A stretch of DNA of 64,000 nucleotides from Ptiloglossa arizonensis (lineage: Eukaryota; Arthropoda; Insecta; Hymenoptera; Colletidae): contig NC_135053.1 of the NCBI RefSeq assembly GCF_051014685.1, positions 1,116,001 to 1,180,000 of the forward strand. Direction: 5' to 3'. Of the stretch, positions 12,947 through 25,078 are shown one piece after another. Positions within the stretch are counted from its first letter, which is position 1. Every line of letters begins with the position of its first letter. The notes under the pieces were generated by a model. That model worked only from the letters and a program-made list of their open reading frames with translations, did not search any database and was not told the origin of the DNA. A program made the translations under genes and the position numbers.

Positions 12947-15379
12947 TTATTACACAGTAATATTTATCACGTAATAAAACCTGATAAAGTTCTCACAATG
13001 TTTAAATTTCTTGTCCCAATTTACGTTCAATAATTGTTCAAAAACCCATATTTGATACATGTAAAGGTTAAATTGATATCAAAAGATTATAAAGAATCTC
13101 CATATTTGCCAATTAAAACTTATTAAAATCAAATTAAAACAATTATTAATTGAAATAGTATTGTGTACATTTCAAATAAATCCAACTTGCCAAAACCACG
13201 GACGAGGTTTAGGTCAGACCGCTCGTTAAAGAGAACTTTCTGTCCTATAAACCAAGTTTACCATTTTCGTGTCACATCCAACTTTATCGATTCAGAATTA
13301 AACGAGATTTCAGAGCTTTTAGTGTTAGGAATTAAAATTAAATATAATGTTAATTATATTTAAATACAATTAGGCATGTAGTGAAATTTTATTTTATTAT
13401 TATTCTCGTAAAATATTCCGTTATATTCTATTCACACAGCGAGTGAAGAAATTAAAATAAAGTTCTTTTAAGTATAAATTTATTAAGTCTAAAATATTCT
13501 TTTAAGTATTCTCATTTAGACGGCCTTTTCGTAAATGATATTTAGGATTTAAAATAATAGTTTTTAAATTTATTGGAAAAAGCAACCCTAAAAATAGAGA
13601 ATTTTTGCCTCTGAGATTTATAAATAAAATATTTTTGTTATACTTATCTTAATTATTATAACTAATAATTAAATTGTTTTTATCGATCTTGATTGATTGA
13701 ATTTTGTACTCATTAAATATAAGAAATTATTCAAACCAAACCTCTGTTCAAATTAAATGCTTACAAAATTTTTTCACTAATAAATATAAATTATATTTAC
13801 TATATTGTATATTGCACGTAATGTAATACAAATCAAAAGATCGCAAAAATTCAAGTAATTATAGTTATAATACTTTGTATTATATATTACTTTAACATTC
13901 AGAGTTTGATAAGTTTGATAAAACCACAAATATTCTACATATACGTATGTAGAAAGATTTTCTACGTTTACTAACTTTACCGACTTCGGTGGTTTAGCTG
14001 AACATAGTTCCTACAATCAACATTATTAAACGAAGAGGTCGTTCTAAAACCATTGATATTTTACGAGGTTGATATATCAGATATGTGACATCAATTCTCG
14101 TAACACGTAGCGTTTATTTTATGTCTCGTCTTTGCGTATGATACATGACTCGCAAAAATAAACTTGAATACAACGTTAAAAGAATAAAATATATAGTATA
14201 AGCTAAAGTTTCTGTATAAGATAAAACGTCAACTATCTATGTTTTCAATCAGTTATTATTAATCATAATTAGTTTTCATTTCTAATAAATTTAAAGTATG
14301 TTTACATGAATAATAAACACGTATATACATACCTATTTCATTAAGGTCTTTTATCAACTTCAATGACAAATGATAAAAAAAGTATTTTAAAATTAATTTG
14401 GAATAATAAAGTAGTTTTTAGTTACAAGTACTTAAATATTTACGATTAATATATAACAGTAAACAGCAAACTAATATTATAATATTGTTATTAAATTTTC
14501 TTTTCATTTGTTATATTTTATAAACGAATAAAATAAATATATAAATACATAATATACATCGAAAGGTAACAAAATTTCAATTCTCAATTATATTATAATT
14601 GATAAATTTCATAACCATCATATTATACAATAGTAAACAAATTTTGAATGTGTGTTTTTGTCTATTTCATATTATTCATTGAATTAAACGTATATTAAAC
14701 TGGTTATTTTAAGACTAACATATAACACTTTTAAACTCTTATGTATGTTTCATAAATTATGTTTACTAAGATTTTATACTGCTGATAATATTCAATAATA
14801 TATATGTATTACTTTTATATACATATAATTTATGTAATTTAGAAATGCGGTTCACATATTAATTCCTTGAATTAAAAAGCAACAAAAAATTTAAACCATT
14901 TTATTATTCTTTTATAAATGCAGCTACTAGCCTCAAATATACGTCTCGAAGTAACATATATAATTTTAATCATCCCATCCAAAAGAGGTTTTAATTAATG
15001 AATTTGCATTTAAGAACCAATCAAAGTAGTAGTAGAGTGGAATAGTTACGTTCGGTAGACCATGTTTGTCAACTTAAAAAATGTAACGCAGTGCAAATTA
15101 AAATACTTTGAACAAAAAAATGTACTTTTACACAGTTTTTTAGTAACTTAATCAAAGTTATATATGTGAAAGAACTGATGGATGCGTTCGAACTATGTCA
15201 ATTTTATATATCTGTAAACATTTTTTTAGGTTATATCCAAGTGCAATTATTTTATAAATGTCGTAGAACATTTAATTAATTTCAATTTTGACTCAAGAAA
15301 TATCCTATAATTCTACTGCATTATCATTAAATAAATAATTATTCCTGAGTAATTATTATCTCTTAAAATAGTGTAAACA
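12947..15379. promoter_or_regulatory. Head-to-head spacer between CNOT10 and the zinc-finger gene
   Basis: There are 2.4 kb of AT-rich DNA between two divergent start codons. It must hold both promoters and 5' UTRs, but I cannot point to core elements. A segment near 14,035-14,075 resembles one at 40,045-40,085 (see findings). No other gene is visible. Confidence 0.4.
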
Positions 15380-18066
15380 ATGTCAAATGATACGAATCAA
15401 CAATCTAAAATACTATCATTTTATTCATTTGACAATCAGGTAAGATTTTTTAAAAAGTTACGATATGAACAAAATTTGAATAAAATACACAAGTAATAAA
15501 ATTGTAAAACAATTTTTCTGAAACTATATAATTATGATTTAACATTTAATGTTTGCATTCTATACAAACACATATAATGAATTTAATACATATTTTATCA
15601 GGATGTTTCAGTACTACAGACAGTACAAAACATGTCTTCGGAAACTAATGAAGTTGTAGCCTTTGATTATTTACAAGAATGTGTAAATAGTTTTGGAAGT
15701 AAAGATTTGGGAATAAATTTGTCACTTATTCCTACGAATAACTCAAACACAGGGTCACAATTAAATAATGTGAATAGCAACTATAAAAGTACCAATTTGA
15801 ATAACATAGGTTCTAATTTTTATAAAATTGGATATATTTCTTTGCAAAATGCAGTTACTTATCAAAATGAATTAAAGAGTAAATATATAATAACAAATCA
15901 TTCGATGATGGAAAATGTAATGATAAAACCTATTGTTCCTTTTGCCAAAGGAAGTATTTATATCGAAGATACAAAATTAATACCAACTACAAACAGTAAC
16001 CCAATTGATACAATGGATGTAAAAAGTAATAATGTACCTATTAAAATAAAAAGACCATTTATATTTGAGAAAAATATTTTTACACAAATTAAGGATAAAT
16101 CTCATACTTTAGAAATTAACAATAAGAATTCAAATGATGAAAATAATGATCCTGAAACTAAATTTGTAACAGCAACTAATCAAAACAAAATTAAAATTGG
16201 TGGTTTAGATATATTAAATAAACAAGTTAAAACGTGTAGTCAATGTTCAATGACATTTAGATACAAAAGACATTTGGATCGACATTTGGAAGGTCATCAA
16301 AAAAATAATTGTTCTCATTGTAATGCAAAATTTGCAAGGCGAAAACACCTTGAAATACATTTATTTCGTTCGCATGGTGAAAGAGCAACAAAATATCCAC
16401 ATTCTTGCGATGTATGTTCTCGTAGTTTTCCTAAACGTACTTTATTAAATCGCCATCGAGCAAAACATAACTATGAAAATGGCAAAGTTTGTTCAGATTG
16501 TGGAGAAATGTTAAAAGTTGAAGAAGATGACAAGGAACATAAAGAAAATCATTGTGCAAAAAAGCAGTTCAAGTGTAAAAGATGCTTACAAACATTTAGT
16601 ATTGAACAAACATATCTAATTCATATCCAAAATCATAATAATCACAAATGTTCAAAGTGTGATGTTACTTTTGCATCTAAAAAGAAAGCACACGAACATT
16701 ACAAAATGGAACACTCTTCAAAATTAAATCATAATAAAATATCAAATAATGGTGAGTTTAAAAAAATATATATAAAAAAATATATTTAAACTACATGAGG
16801 AATAATTATTTTGTAGGTATTTACTTTTGTGCTGACTGTAGACATACTTTTATTAAAAAGGATGATTATTCTCGTCATTTAGAATCTACTTCACATCTTA
16901 GTAAAGTAAATAGAGAAATACCTCTAAAGGACACTTTTTCTTGCCCAATTTGTTCCAAAAAATTAATTTCGCAAAGAGCACTTGATCAACATGTTAGACG
17001 TATACATAAAGGAGAAAAAAGATTCACATGCAATATATATGGTTGCACATTTCAGTGTGCAAGAAAATCAGACTTGGATAGGCACAAACAGTTACATGTA
17101 GAGCAAAGGAACATTGTATGTGAACAGTGTGGTAAAACTTTTACTAGTGTTAGTATTCTTAATGATCATGTTCTTTATGTACATAATAAAGAGAGGCAAT
17201 TTATATGCGAAGAATGTGGTAAAGCATTTAAACGAAATAGTTTATTGAAAAGACATAAATTATCTCATCAACAATATCGACCATTTGCTTGTATGCAATG
17301 CAGCACTGCTTTCAAGAGGTCACATCATCTTACTCGCCATATGGAAACTTGTCACAGAATTACACTTGAAAAGAAGAAAAAGGTGAATTCAATTATATAT
17401 TTATTTCCTAATAAATGCATATTATTTAAAGAATATGTACATTTACAATGTAAAATTCAACAGGTTGTAAAACTCATGAAAACAGAAGATGGTCATCTTG
17501 TTCCAATACCAGAGAAACCAAAAAAGCTTAAACCTAAAAAACTTAAAATTAAAAGAGGATCTAATACAGTTGTAACATCAAATGAAAGGATTAATACTTC
17601 TGAAAATACGGACATCATTAATGAACATTTTGATTCGAGTTTGGAATTACAACCACTGTCTAATACTGATCTCTGTGAAAATCCAACATTATCATTAGAA
17701 CTTACTAATTTATTACCTATTACAGATTCTACCCCTCAAGTTCTTTCATTAGTAGACATTAAGGCAGAACAAATTGTTACTGTAGAAGTTACCAGTCCAA
17801 AAACATTAACTATGAATGATCTCATAGATCAATTTGAAACAAATTGTACAGAAATATTGAATCTTAGTAGTTATCAAGATTTGGAATTTCAGCATGGAAT
17901 TTTGAATACAGATCAAAATTTTTATGATCATTCAAATTATTCTGAATTATCATTAGGAGCTGTTGAAGGAACATCATTTTTTGTAGATTCAAATATTAAC
18001 AAAGTAGATACTTTGCCAATGGACAATTATTTAAATCAACCATTTCCATTGTTTTTAAATCTTTAA
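15380..18066 (+). CDS. C2H2 zinc-finger protein with twelve fingers
   Basis: This is a probable nuclear DNA-binding protein of the C2H2 class; target and orthologue name are not recognised. Coding exons are 15380-15439, 15602-16751, 16817-17382 and 17464-18066, giving 793 codons (792 residues). The start in the first exon (MSNDTNQQSK) is preferred to the later in-frame Met in exon 2 because the donor at 15440 and the acceptor ending at 15601 keep the frame. Roughly 200 asparagine-rich residues precede six fingers in exon 2, one degenerate (CSDCGEMLKVEEDDKEH). Exon 3 adds six more, including CEECGKAFKRNSLLKRHKLSH-type fingers. Linkers are mostly not the TGEKP type. A basic patch (KKLKPKKLKIKRG) and an acidic, Leu/Thr-rich tail, possibly an activation region, follow. 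The last intron is 81 nt and stop-free, so retained transcripts would encode 819 residues. The stop codon overlaps an AATAAA. Confidence 0.9.
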
Positions 18067-18070
18067 TAAA
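18065..18070 (+). terminator. AATAAA overlapping the zinc-finger stop codon
   Basis: The hexamer AATAAA begins on the second base of the TAA stop codon. If used, the 3' UTR would be only about 20-30 nt. Later AT-rich sequence also offers signals, so use of this one is uncertain. Confidence 0.35.
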
Positions 18071-18636
18071 ATATGGAGGAAAGTACTCAATTGAAAATTT
18101 AAACTTGAAATTGTATATATTGTACAAATTTGTATAAAAAATACTTGAAACTGCCCAAATTATTTTAAATATAATTAGAAATTTTAAATCAATGATCGAT
18201 AAGAAAATGTGATATGTTTTATAATACTTAGCTTTTTCAAAATTTATTATGCATTTAGTAAACTAAAATAATTATATAACAATTTTGATTTATTTATAAC
18301 AAACTGTTTATATTAAGTTTTATACAAGAAAAACATAATGTATACATGGCATAAAAATGTCATTATCCTTTTAGTTGTTTTACCATAAAAATATACTTTT
18401 TAGTTAATCTACCTGGTGTTTACTTATTATTTATTAATATCAAGAAACATTAACAGTAATCATCTTTTATACCTCCCAAATTGTTAGATCATACTTGAAA
18501 TATAATTAAGTTATCAAAACAATATTACACATTATGTGATATTTGTCTGGTGTGTAACATATGTATGGTATTTTCTGTGGCGTGTACAATAAAAACTAAC
18601 TATAAAAAGAAAATTTTAATATAATAATATGCCCTA

Positions 18637-18642
18637 TTTATT
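18637..18642 (-). terminator. Polyadenylation signal for FKBP8-like gene
   Basis: A minus-strand AATAAA lies about 100 nt past the FKBP8-like stop codon, a normal distance for an insect 3' UTR. Confidence 0.45.
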
Positions 18643-18738
18643 TTGTTTAACAACTTGAAGACAATTTTTTCAAATAATATCTTACAATATTTAACTATTA
18701 ATTGTCAGTTCCTGGATTTAATCAGTTCTTATTTTCTT

Positions 18739-20672
18739 TCATGAAACAAGTCTATATAAAAGTACACCTAAAATTGCTGCAGTTGCGCCTCCAATCAAAC
18801 TGCATGTAAGCTTTGATGTAGTTTCATATTTATTTTCTTTCTTTATATTTTTTGGAATCACATTGTTATTTTTACTTGTGCCAAGCATCTTGCGATACAA
18901 ATTTTTTTCATGTTGAGCATCTTTAGCATTCTTTTCTCTTAAAATAGCTAACTCTACTTGAATAGCTTTTGTTTCAGGTTGTAACTTTAAAGCTTGAAGT
19001 AATGTTTGATATGCCAATGTATGTTCTCCTTTGTAGTGCAACAGTTTCCCTATAAATATATAATGTGTTTAAAGTATACAATTTATTATGTGCAGTACCA
19101 AACATAATCTTTTACAATATTACCTTTTCTATAAAGTGCTTTTACATTTTGAGGTTGATAACTCAAAACACTTTGCACACTTTTTAAAGCTGCATCATAA
19201 GCTTGTGTTTTCATTTGTGCAGCTGCTAAATTATTGTATACTGTCATACGATTCTCCAATAAAGCCTGCAATTCTGCATCAGTAGTAGAGTCTTCTACTT
19301 CATTTTGATAGGAAGTACGACTTTCCATTGGTAATAAATACTCTAATGCTCTCCGGTAACACTGAATTGCAAGTGTAGGTTCATTACGAGTAAACCACCA
19401 ATTTCCACGTTCTCGTTTCTTGTTGCTTTAAAATAACAAAAATATATATTACAATTATTTATTATATTAATTAACTACTACTTCAAATTATATAAATGGC
19501 TTTAATAAAATTATTTACCCAATTTCTTTCCATTGACTAATGCTAAGACTACCTATTTCCTCTTCTAATTCAACAAATTTTAATTCAACCGTATATGAAA
19601 TAGTGGCATCAGGTGGTATGCTTGGTGGTTTTCCTAAATGACCATAAGCAAATCTTGGATCTACTTCAATTTCAGCAACTTCATCTTTATCCATTAATGC
19701 AATTGCTAAGTCTAATCCCTATAATTAAGGAATATAATAAAGAAATTATTAATTATTAAGGCTGTGTTAAGTAACAAAATTGTATTTTAACAAAAAAATT
19801 AGAAATTCTTATTAGTACATATCTTTAATATTTCTAAGAATAACTAATATACATTTAAAAAGAAATTTTTAAAGTAGTACACAACACCTGAATCACTTCA
19901 ACGTCACCTAATTGAATTTTAAGATTTTCATATTTTTCAACTATTGTATTATCTTTTAGTTTGCCAACCATTTTTATGGTACAAATATCAGATCTGTTTG
20001 GTCGTGTTCCACTTTTACCCTGTTTAACAACTTTCTTTTTTAACTGTCCATTTCCCAAAATATCTATCCATTCTTCAGTTGGATGATCATTCAAAGCTGC
20101 TTGGGTCATTGAATCATTTAGATCTACATCAAAATTTAATTCTTCTTTAATAAAATCAGCTTGGGACACCCCTGGTTCAACTGGTTCATCTTCCATCTTC
20201 AAAATTTCAAAATTACTTAATTTTTATGAACTAAAATAAAAATGTTTCAAAAATTTTACTCAATGAAATCAATATCCATTTACAGTATATTAAAAATTAG
20301 AACTCATTCATCAAAAACTAATTTCATTGTAAATAAAAACAAAATTTATATTAATAATAATATTTTATCATTTTTAATTCATAATGGAGAATATATCATA
20401 CTTATTAAAAATAATAATGTCATTTAAGTAATTATGAAAAATATTTATTGTGGTCGTAAGCTAATTGAGATTAAAAATTCTGTATTTTATTTAACAAATC
20501 GACATACACACGATGAATAGGTAATCGATAACAGAAAAATGCACACTCATTTAATAATCGAAAAAGTTTGAAGTAGTGTTAATGTTATATTCCAATAAAA
20601 TGTAGTTACCCTTTTGAAAATAAATTTTATAAAAAAAATACGTACCTTATTTTCAAAAGTCTCGACAACCAT
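18739..20672 (-). CDS. FKBP8: FKBP8/FKBP38-type membrane-anchored immunophilin
   Basis: Family members are tail-anchored FKBP-TPR co-chaperones of the mitochondrial and ER outer faces that bind Hsp90, act in Bcl-2 control and mitophagy, and have weak or conditional isomerase activity. Exons are 20646-20672, 19888-20196, 19519-19718, 19124-19425 and 18739-19049, totalling 383 codons (382 residues; human about 412). The FKBP fold covers roughly residues 60-180 (EVDPRFAYGHLGKPPSIPPD). TPR helices follow (NMTVYNNLAAAQMKTQAYDA-like and ALYRKGKLLHYKGEHTLAYQ). The C-terminus is one membrane segment (SLIGGATAAILGVLLYRLVS), as expected for a tail anchor. Exon 1 encodes only MVVETFENK. If it were skipped, translation could start at the Met opening exon 2 (MEDEPVEPG). 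The exon 1-2 acceptor (ttttgaag) and the exon 2 donor (gtgttg) are weak. Confidence 0.9.
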
Positions 20673-22522
20673 TATAAATGTTATAAAATAATGTCCTACG
20701 TCTGTTTATTTGCAAAACGGGAGACACCGGTTGACTCACTTATCACTTGAAATGAGCTTGTAATGATATAAAATCGAAAATGTTTAATCGATAATCGAAT
20801 TTTCATCGAGGTCCCTAAATTTGTGGTTACGTAATAAAAATTTATATTATTGTCTATCGAAATCAATAAAATTTGTTTAATCCCTTGATTTCACTGGAAT
20901 AAGTTTTTGATCAAGTAAATGCTTTACTTTGTAACTAATACAAGTATTTTGTAACTAGTCCAGTTTTAACTGATCGCTAACATTTCTTGCTGGTGACACT
21001 GAGCAACAGAAATATAACTATTAATCCCAGTTTCATTTGACACTACAAAACTTTGTGCTGCTTTTTATTTGCGTGCAAACATTATATTCGTACAAATGCT
21101 CAGTTCTGTTTTTTTTATTGCATGTTAGTTACTAGTGTATCTGCATCTATCATCTTTGTATAATTTAACCATATAATGCATCGCTACAATGACCGAACAA
21201 AAACGGGCAGTAAATTATAAGTAGTGACGATGCGTATATCTACGATGAAAAGCATTCTTTGATTGTATCAGTTCACAAAGTTTTAAACGTTTTATTCATT
21301 TGAACATACGTATCTAAAATGGAACATTTATTGTACTGTATTCTTGAAGTTATAGATTAAAATTTCATATTCGTGTAAATAATTATATATATATGTGTGT
21401 GTGTGTATATAAAGACGTATTTTATATATAAATCAAATTATTGTTATCTCCATTCATTGGGACAATTAAAACACATTTGAATAATTATTGAAATTAAAAC
21501 AACAAATTTTATGTAAAAATAAAAACAAAAAATAAATTTTAATTTAATTACAGTAAATATTATTTAGAAATATTATTACTATTATTTAGTTGTACTATCA
21601 TGGGAATAAAAATATGATTTTATATGAATTAATTAACTTGCGATAAATATATCCAAGCAAAATATTTGAAGTAGAAGTATTTGAAACTACTATAAAGGAT
21701 AATTACTACAAATAATAGAAATAGCATTTCAAACATAAATACAAAAGCTTATTTGAATAGTCAAAAAATTGAATGAAAATATTTTATTCTGGTATATACT
21801 TCGCAAGTACTAAATAAAATATTAAACTATCAATGATTATGAAAATAGAGATTAGGTAATATTTGAAACAAATGTTTCTTCTATAAACCACAGTTGACTA
21901 CTTTGTGAAACAAATATTTTCTTTTAAAATATTTTATATAGAATAGTAGTTTGTAAAATTTGTTTTGGATTTAGCATTAAAATATCAAGAACTTGTGTCA
22001 AAACCTATTTATCATACTTAAAGTAGTATACTTTTGACCATGTAAATGTAAACAAGATTTGTTCCATCAAATGTAGAGGCAGAAATTAAGTAAGTTTTTA
22101 GTTACCAATGTATTGCATCTCTTTTTACTTTTTTTATTTTCATTTTAATAAGAAATTTCAAATATTTAAGATACTTGAAGATTAAAAATAAAACACTTTT
22201 ATTTAATTTATTTGCTATTCAAACTAAATTACTTTATTTATTAAGTTTTAGTATTAGATACTTGTATCTGAAATTATATCCAGCACTGGTCATAACCCAC
22301 TTCAGCTTTCTATTAAATTTTTTTGATTTTGTGTTGCAGAATTTTGTATACGTTACTGCACGAGTGAATGTAACCAATCAAATAATCCCACATTTCTAAC
22401 GTATGCGCACGCGCAAAGGATCCACGTTTACTCGGTTGACTGTGTTCTATTCTGACAGAGCACAGTCGTTAAGAAGTCTTTGTCCGGTTGATTCTTGTTA
22501 AATTAAAATCTTTTTATCAATA
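20673..22522. promoter_or_regulatory. Head-to-head spacer between FKBP8-like gene and cyclophilin B
   Basis: There are 1.85 kb between two divergent start codons, so both promoters must lie here. A TA/TG microsatellite is at about 21,383-21,411. The stretch at about 22,370-22,480, just upstream of the cyclophilin start, has more CpG and G+C than the rest and is the likeliest core promoter. I see no other gene. Confidence 0.4.
21383..21411. repeat. (TA)n(TG)n microsatellite
   Basis: Alternating TA repeats run directly into about six TG repeats and then TA again, in the FKBP8-cyclophilin spacer. Confidence 0.85.
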
Positions 22523-23722
22523 ATGAAATTACTTTTGTTAGTGGGACTTGTGCTATCGGTCTTTTGTTCGAGTAGTAATGCTGATGATAAAAAAGGCCCA
22601 AAAGTAACAGACAAGGTAAGTAAATTGACTATATCGATGCATAGTACAGACGCTTTATCAAAAAATTTATTTTTATATAAATTAGATAAAAATAAAATTT
22701 TCGAAATCAAATGCGACTTCATTACAAAATAATATTTTTGCGTTGCTTACTAAAAAATTTAACTTACATTAATACACGTTTCCATTCACTTTTAACACAT
22801 TCATATTCAACAAACAATTTTTAAATAAATTTAATAATTTCATATTGTGATTTATTAACATTTTCTATGTAAAAGTAAAATATAAAAACGGCAGTTAAAT
22901 AAAAGCTCTGTTATAGAATCATAAAATTTAAAAGCAATCAATGTGTGTATATAGGTATGGTTTGATATTAACATTGATGGCAAATATGAGGGAAGAATTG
23001 AAATTGGGCTTTTTGGAAAGACAGTTCCAAAAACAGTTAAAAACTTCGTAGAATTAGCTAAAAAACCACAGGGAGAAGGATATAAGGGTAGCAAATTCCA
23101 TAGAGTTATTCGTGAGTTTATGATTCAAGGAGGAGATTTTACAAGAGGAGATGGAACTGGAGGTTTGATTCAATTTCTTTTAAATACAAAATAGATAAAA
23201 TTTTAATTAATGAAAAATATTAAATTTTGTTTTATCAAATTTGTTTAAAAAGTATTTATAATTAAATGAAAACTTAATTCGACTATAATTATCATATACA
23301 ATTGTATATTAAATATTTTTTTAATTTATAGGACATAGCATCTATGGAGCACGCTTTGAAGATGAAAATTTTAAATTGAAACATTATGGTGCAGGATGGT
23401 TGTCTATGGCAAATGCTGGAAAAGATACTAATGGTTCTCAGTTTTTTATTACTGTGAAACAAACTCCATGGCTTGATGGTAGACATGTTGTTTTTGGTAA
23501 AATAATCAAGGGAATGGTATGTTACATTATAATATTTAAACGTCTATATACATCTTGTATATTTTTTACATAAGAATTATTTTACAGGATGTAGTACGAA
23601 AAATTGAAAATGTTAGTACTGATACTCGCGATAAACCAACAAAGGATGTTGTAATTGCTGATTCTGGAGCAGAAATTGTAGGAGAGCCATTCAGTGTTTC
23701 AAAAGAAGATGCTACTAATTAA
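22523..23722 (+). CDS. PPIB: Cyclophilin B-type peptidyl-prolyl isomerase, secretory
   Basis: This enzyme catalyses cis-trans isomerisation of prolyl bonds during folding in the ER. Exons are 22523-22615, 22955-23162, 23332-23516 and 23588-23722, giving 207 codons (206 residues), close to human PPIB (216). Residues 1-20 form a signal peptide ([20 protein letters not shown]). The cyclophilin domain follows, with the catalytic arginine in [16 protein letters not shown], the QFFIT pocket and the tryptophan of [12 protein letters not shown], the residue that typically confers cyclosporin binding. The tail (SVSKEDATN) lacks a KDEL signal, as in PPIB, which is held in the ER by binding partners. 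The exon 2 donor (gtttga) departs from consensus, but the following exon restores [10 protein letters not shown]. CpG is scarce, suggesting a methylated housekeeping gene. Confidence 0.96.
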
Positions 23723-25078
23723 ACATTACATTTTTATTTCCTTTTAAAAGTAAAGATTAATTGTTTTTGATTGCTATATACTAAAAGGACAATTTTATTT
23801 ACTTTGATGCACTAACTTCATGATTCTGTATACCTTCAATCTTGATTTATTAGAAAAAATATATTACCAAAAGCTTTACACTAAAATTTGATAGAAATAC
23901 TTTTTATTACAATGTAGTTGTTCAAAATATTTCACAGAACTTGTATAATATTACATTTTCTCAAAGTGTATTTTGAGTAGTTAAAAACAATAACTTATAA
24001 AAACTCAATACAGAATCTTCATTTATAATAACTTATACTTTAAGATGTTCAAAATGATTCATGTATCTAAAGTAGAATTTTGCAGAACATACAGAGATAA
24101 GAAAACAACATTGTATGAATGATATCTTATCATACATTGTTATCATATTCCATCTTTTATAGAAACATATATACATGTCAAGATGCGCAATAAATTTTAT
24201 ATACCTGTAATTGCATTTTTTTAAGTAATAAATAAATATAATTTGTTTAAAATAATGTATTTTATTATTGCCCTTCTATCTATTTTTACACTTATTTAGT
24301 ATAGATAACTGTAAATAAAATAACAATATTATTACATAAAAGTCACTTATGTGAACTACAGTATGTAGTATAACAGTTGCATTCTTTTTACAGTAGAGTT
24401 GTGGAAATATCCTTTCACTTTAAAGTTCATGACATTCTCACAACAATTACAGATTCTCGATTCAATTTCACGCAATACACGTTCATTATATACGTAAAAT
24501 CAATTCAATAACAGAAAATAAGATACTGTAGAATATCTGTTTCAAAATTGATTTTGTACATTTAAAAGATATCCCTTCTACATTTTGAAAACAGATAAAA
24601 CCCTATGAAATTCAAATATTTTACAAACTTGTGAAATTTATATTCATTACAAAATTTATGTTAATTTAGTTTCATATTATTAATTTATATGGTTCTTAAT
24701 ATTGATTAACATTATATAATATAATCTATCTATCATCTATATTGTTTTGAAAATATCCTTTTCTATAGTGGTAATACAAAACTGCGCAAAGCATATCACT
24801 AGTATGTATTATGTATACCGCTACATGTATGTTACCGTTGTGTCGTAATTTCTCAGCTTGGATATGTTGATCTTTATCAATTATTTTTCTCTTTTAATAT
24901 CACACTATTCTTTTTAATAACAATATGAGACAAATAGTTCACAGAAAAAATAACAAATAAAAATAAAATGTTTATTTTATTCAAATTTTAACCTCGACTG
25001 ATGAATACTTTCATTAAAATTATTAAAATTTTCGCTTATTTTATATAACAATCTCATAGATTTTGATATTTAAAAAAA
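23723..25078. other. 3' flank of cyclophilin B and upstream region of PGAP1
   Basis: There are 1.36 kb of very AT-rich DNA without a credible open frame. AATAAA-type signals occur around 24,189 and 24,229. The right part must include the PGAP1 promoter, but no element is distinctive. Confidence 0.4.

Noticed and set aside
16752..16816. Two separate zinc-finger genes (stop at 16789, new start at 16795)
   Set aside because: A gtgagt donor at 16752 and a ttgtag acceptor ending at 16816 join the frames exactly (G|GT) and restore a finger, so it is one gene.
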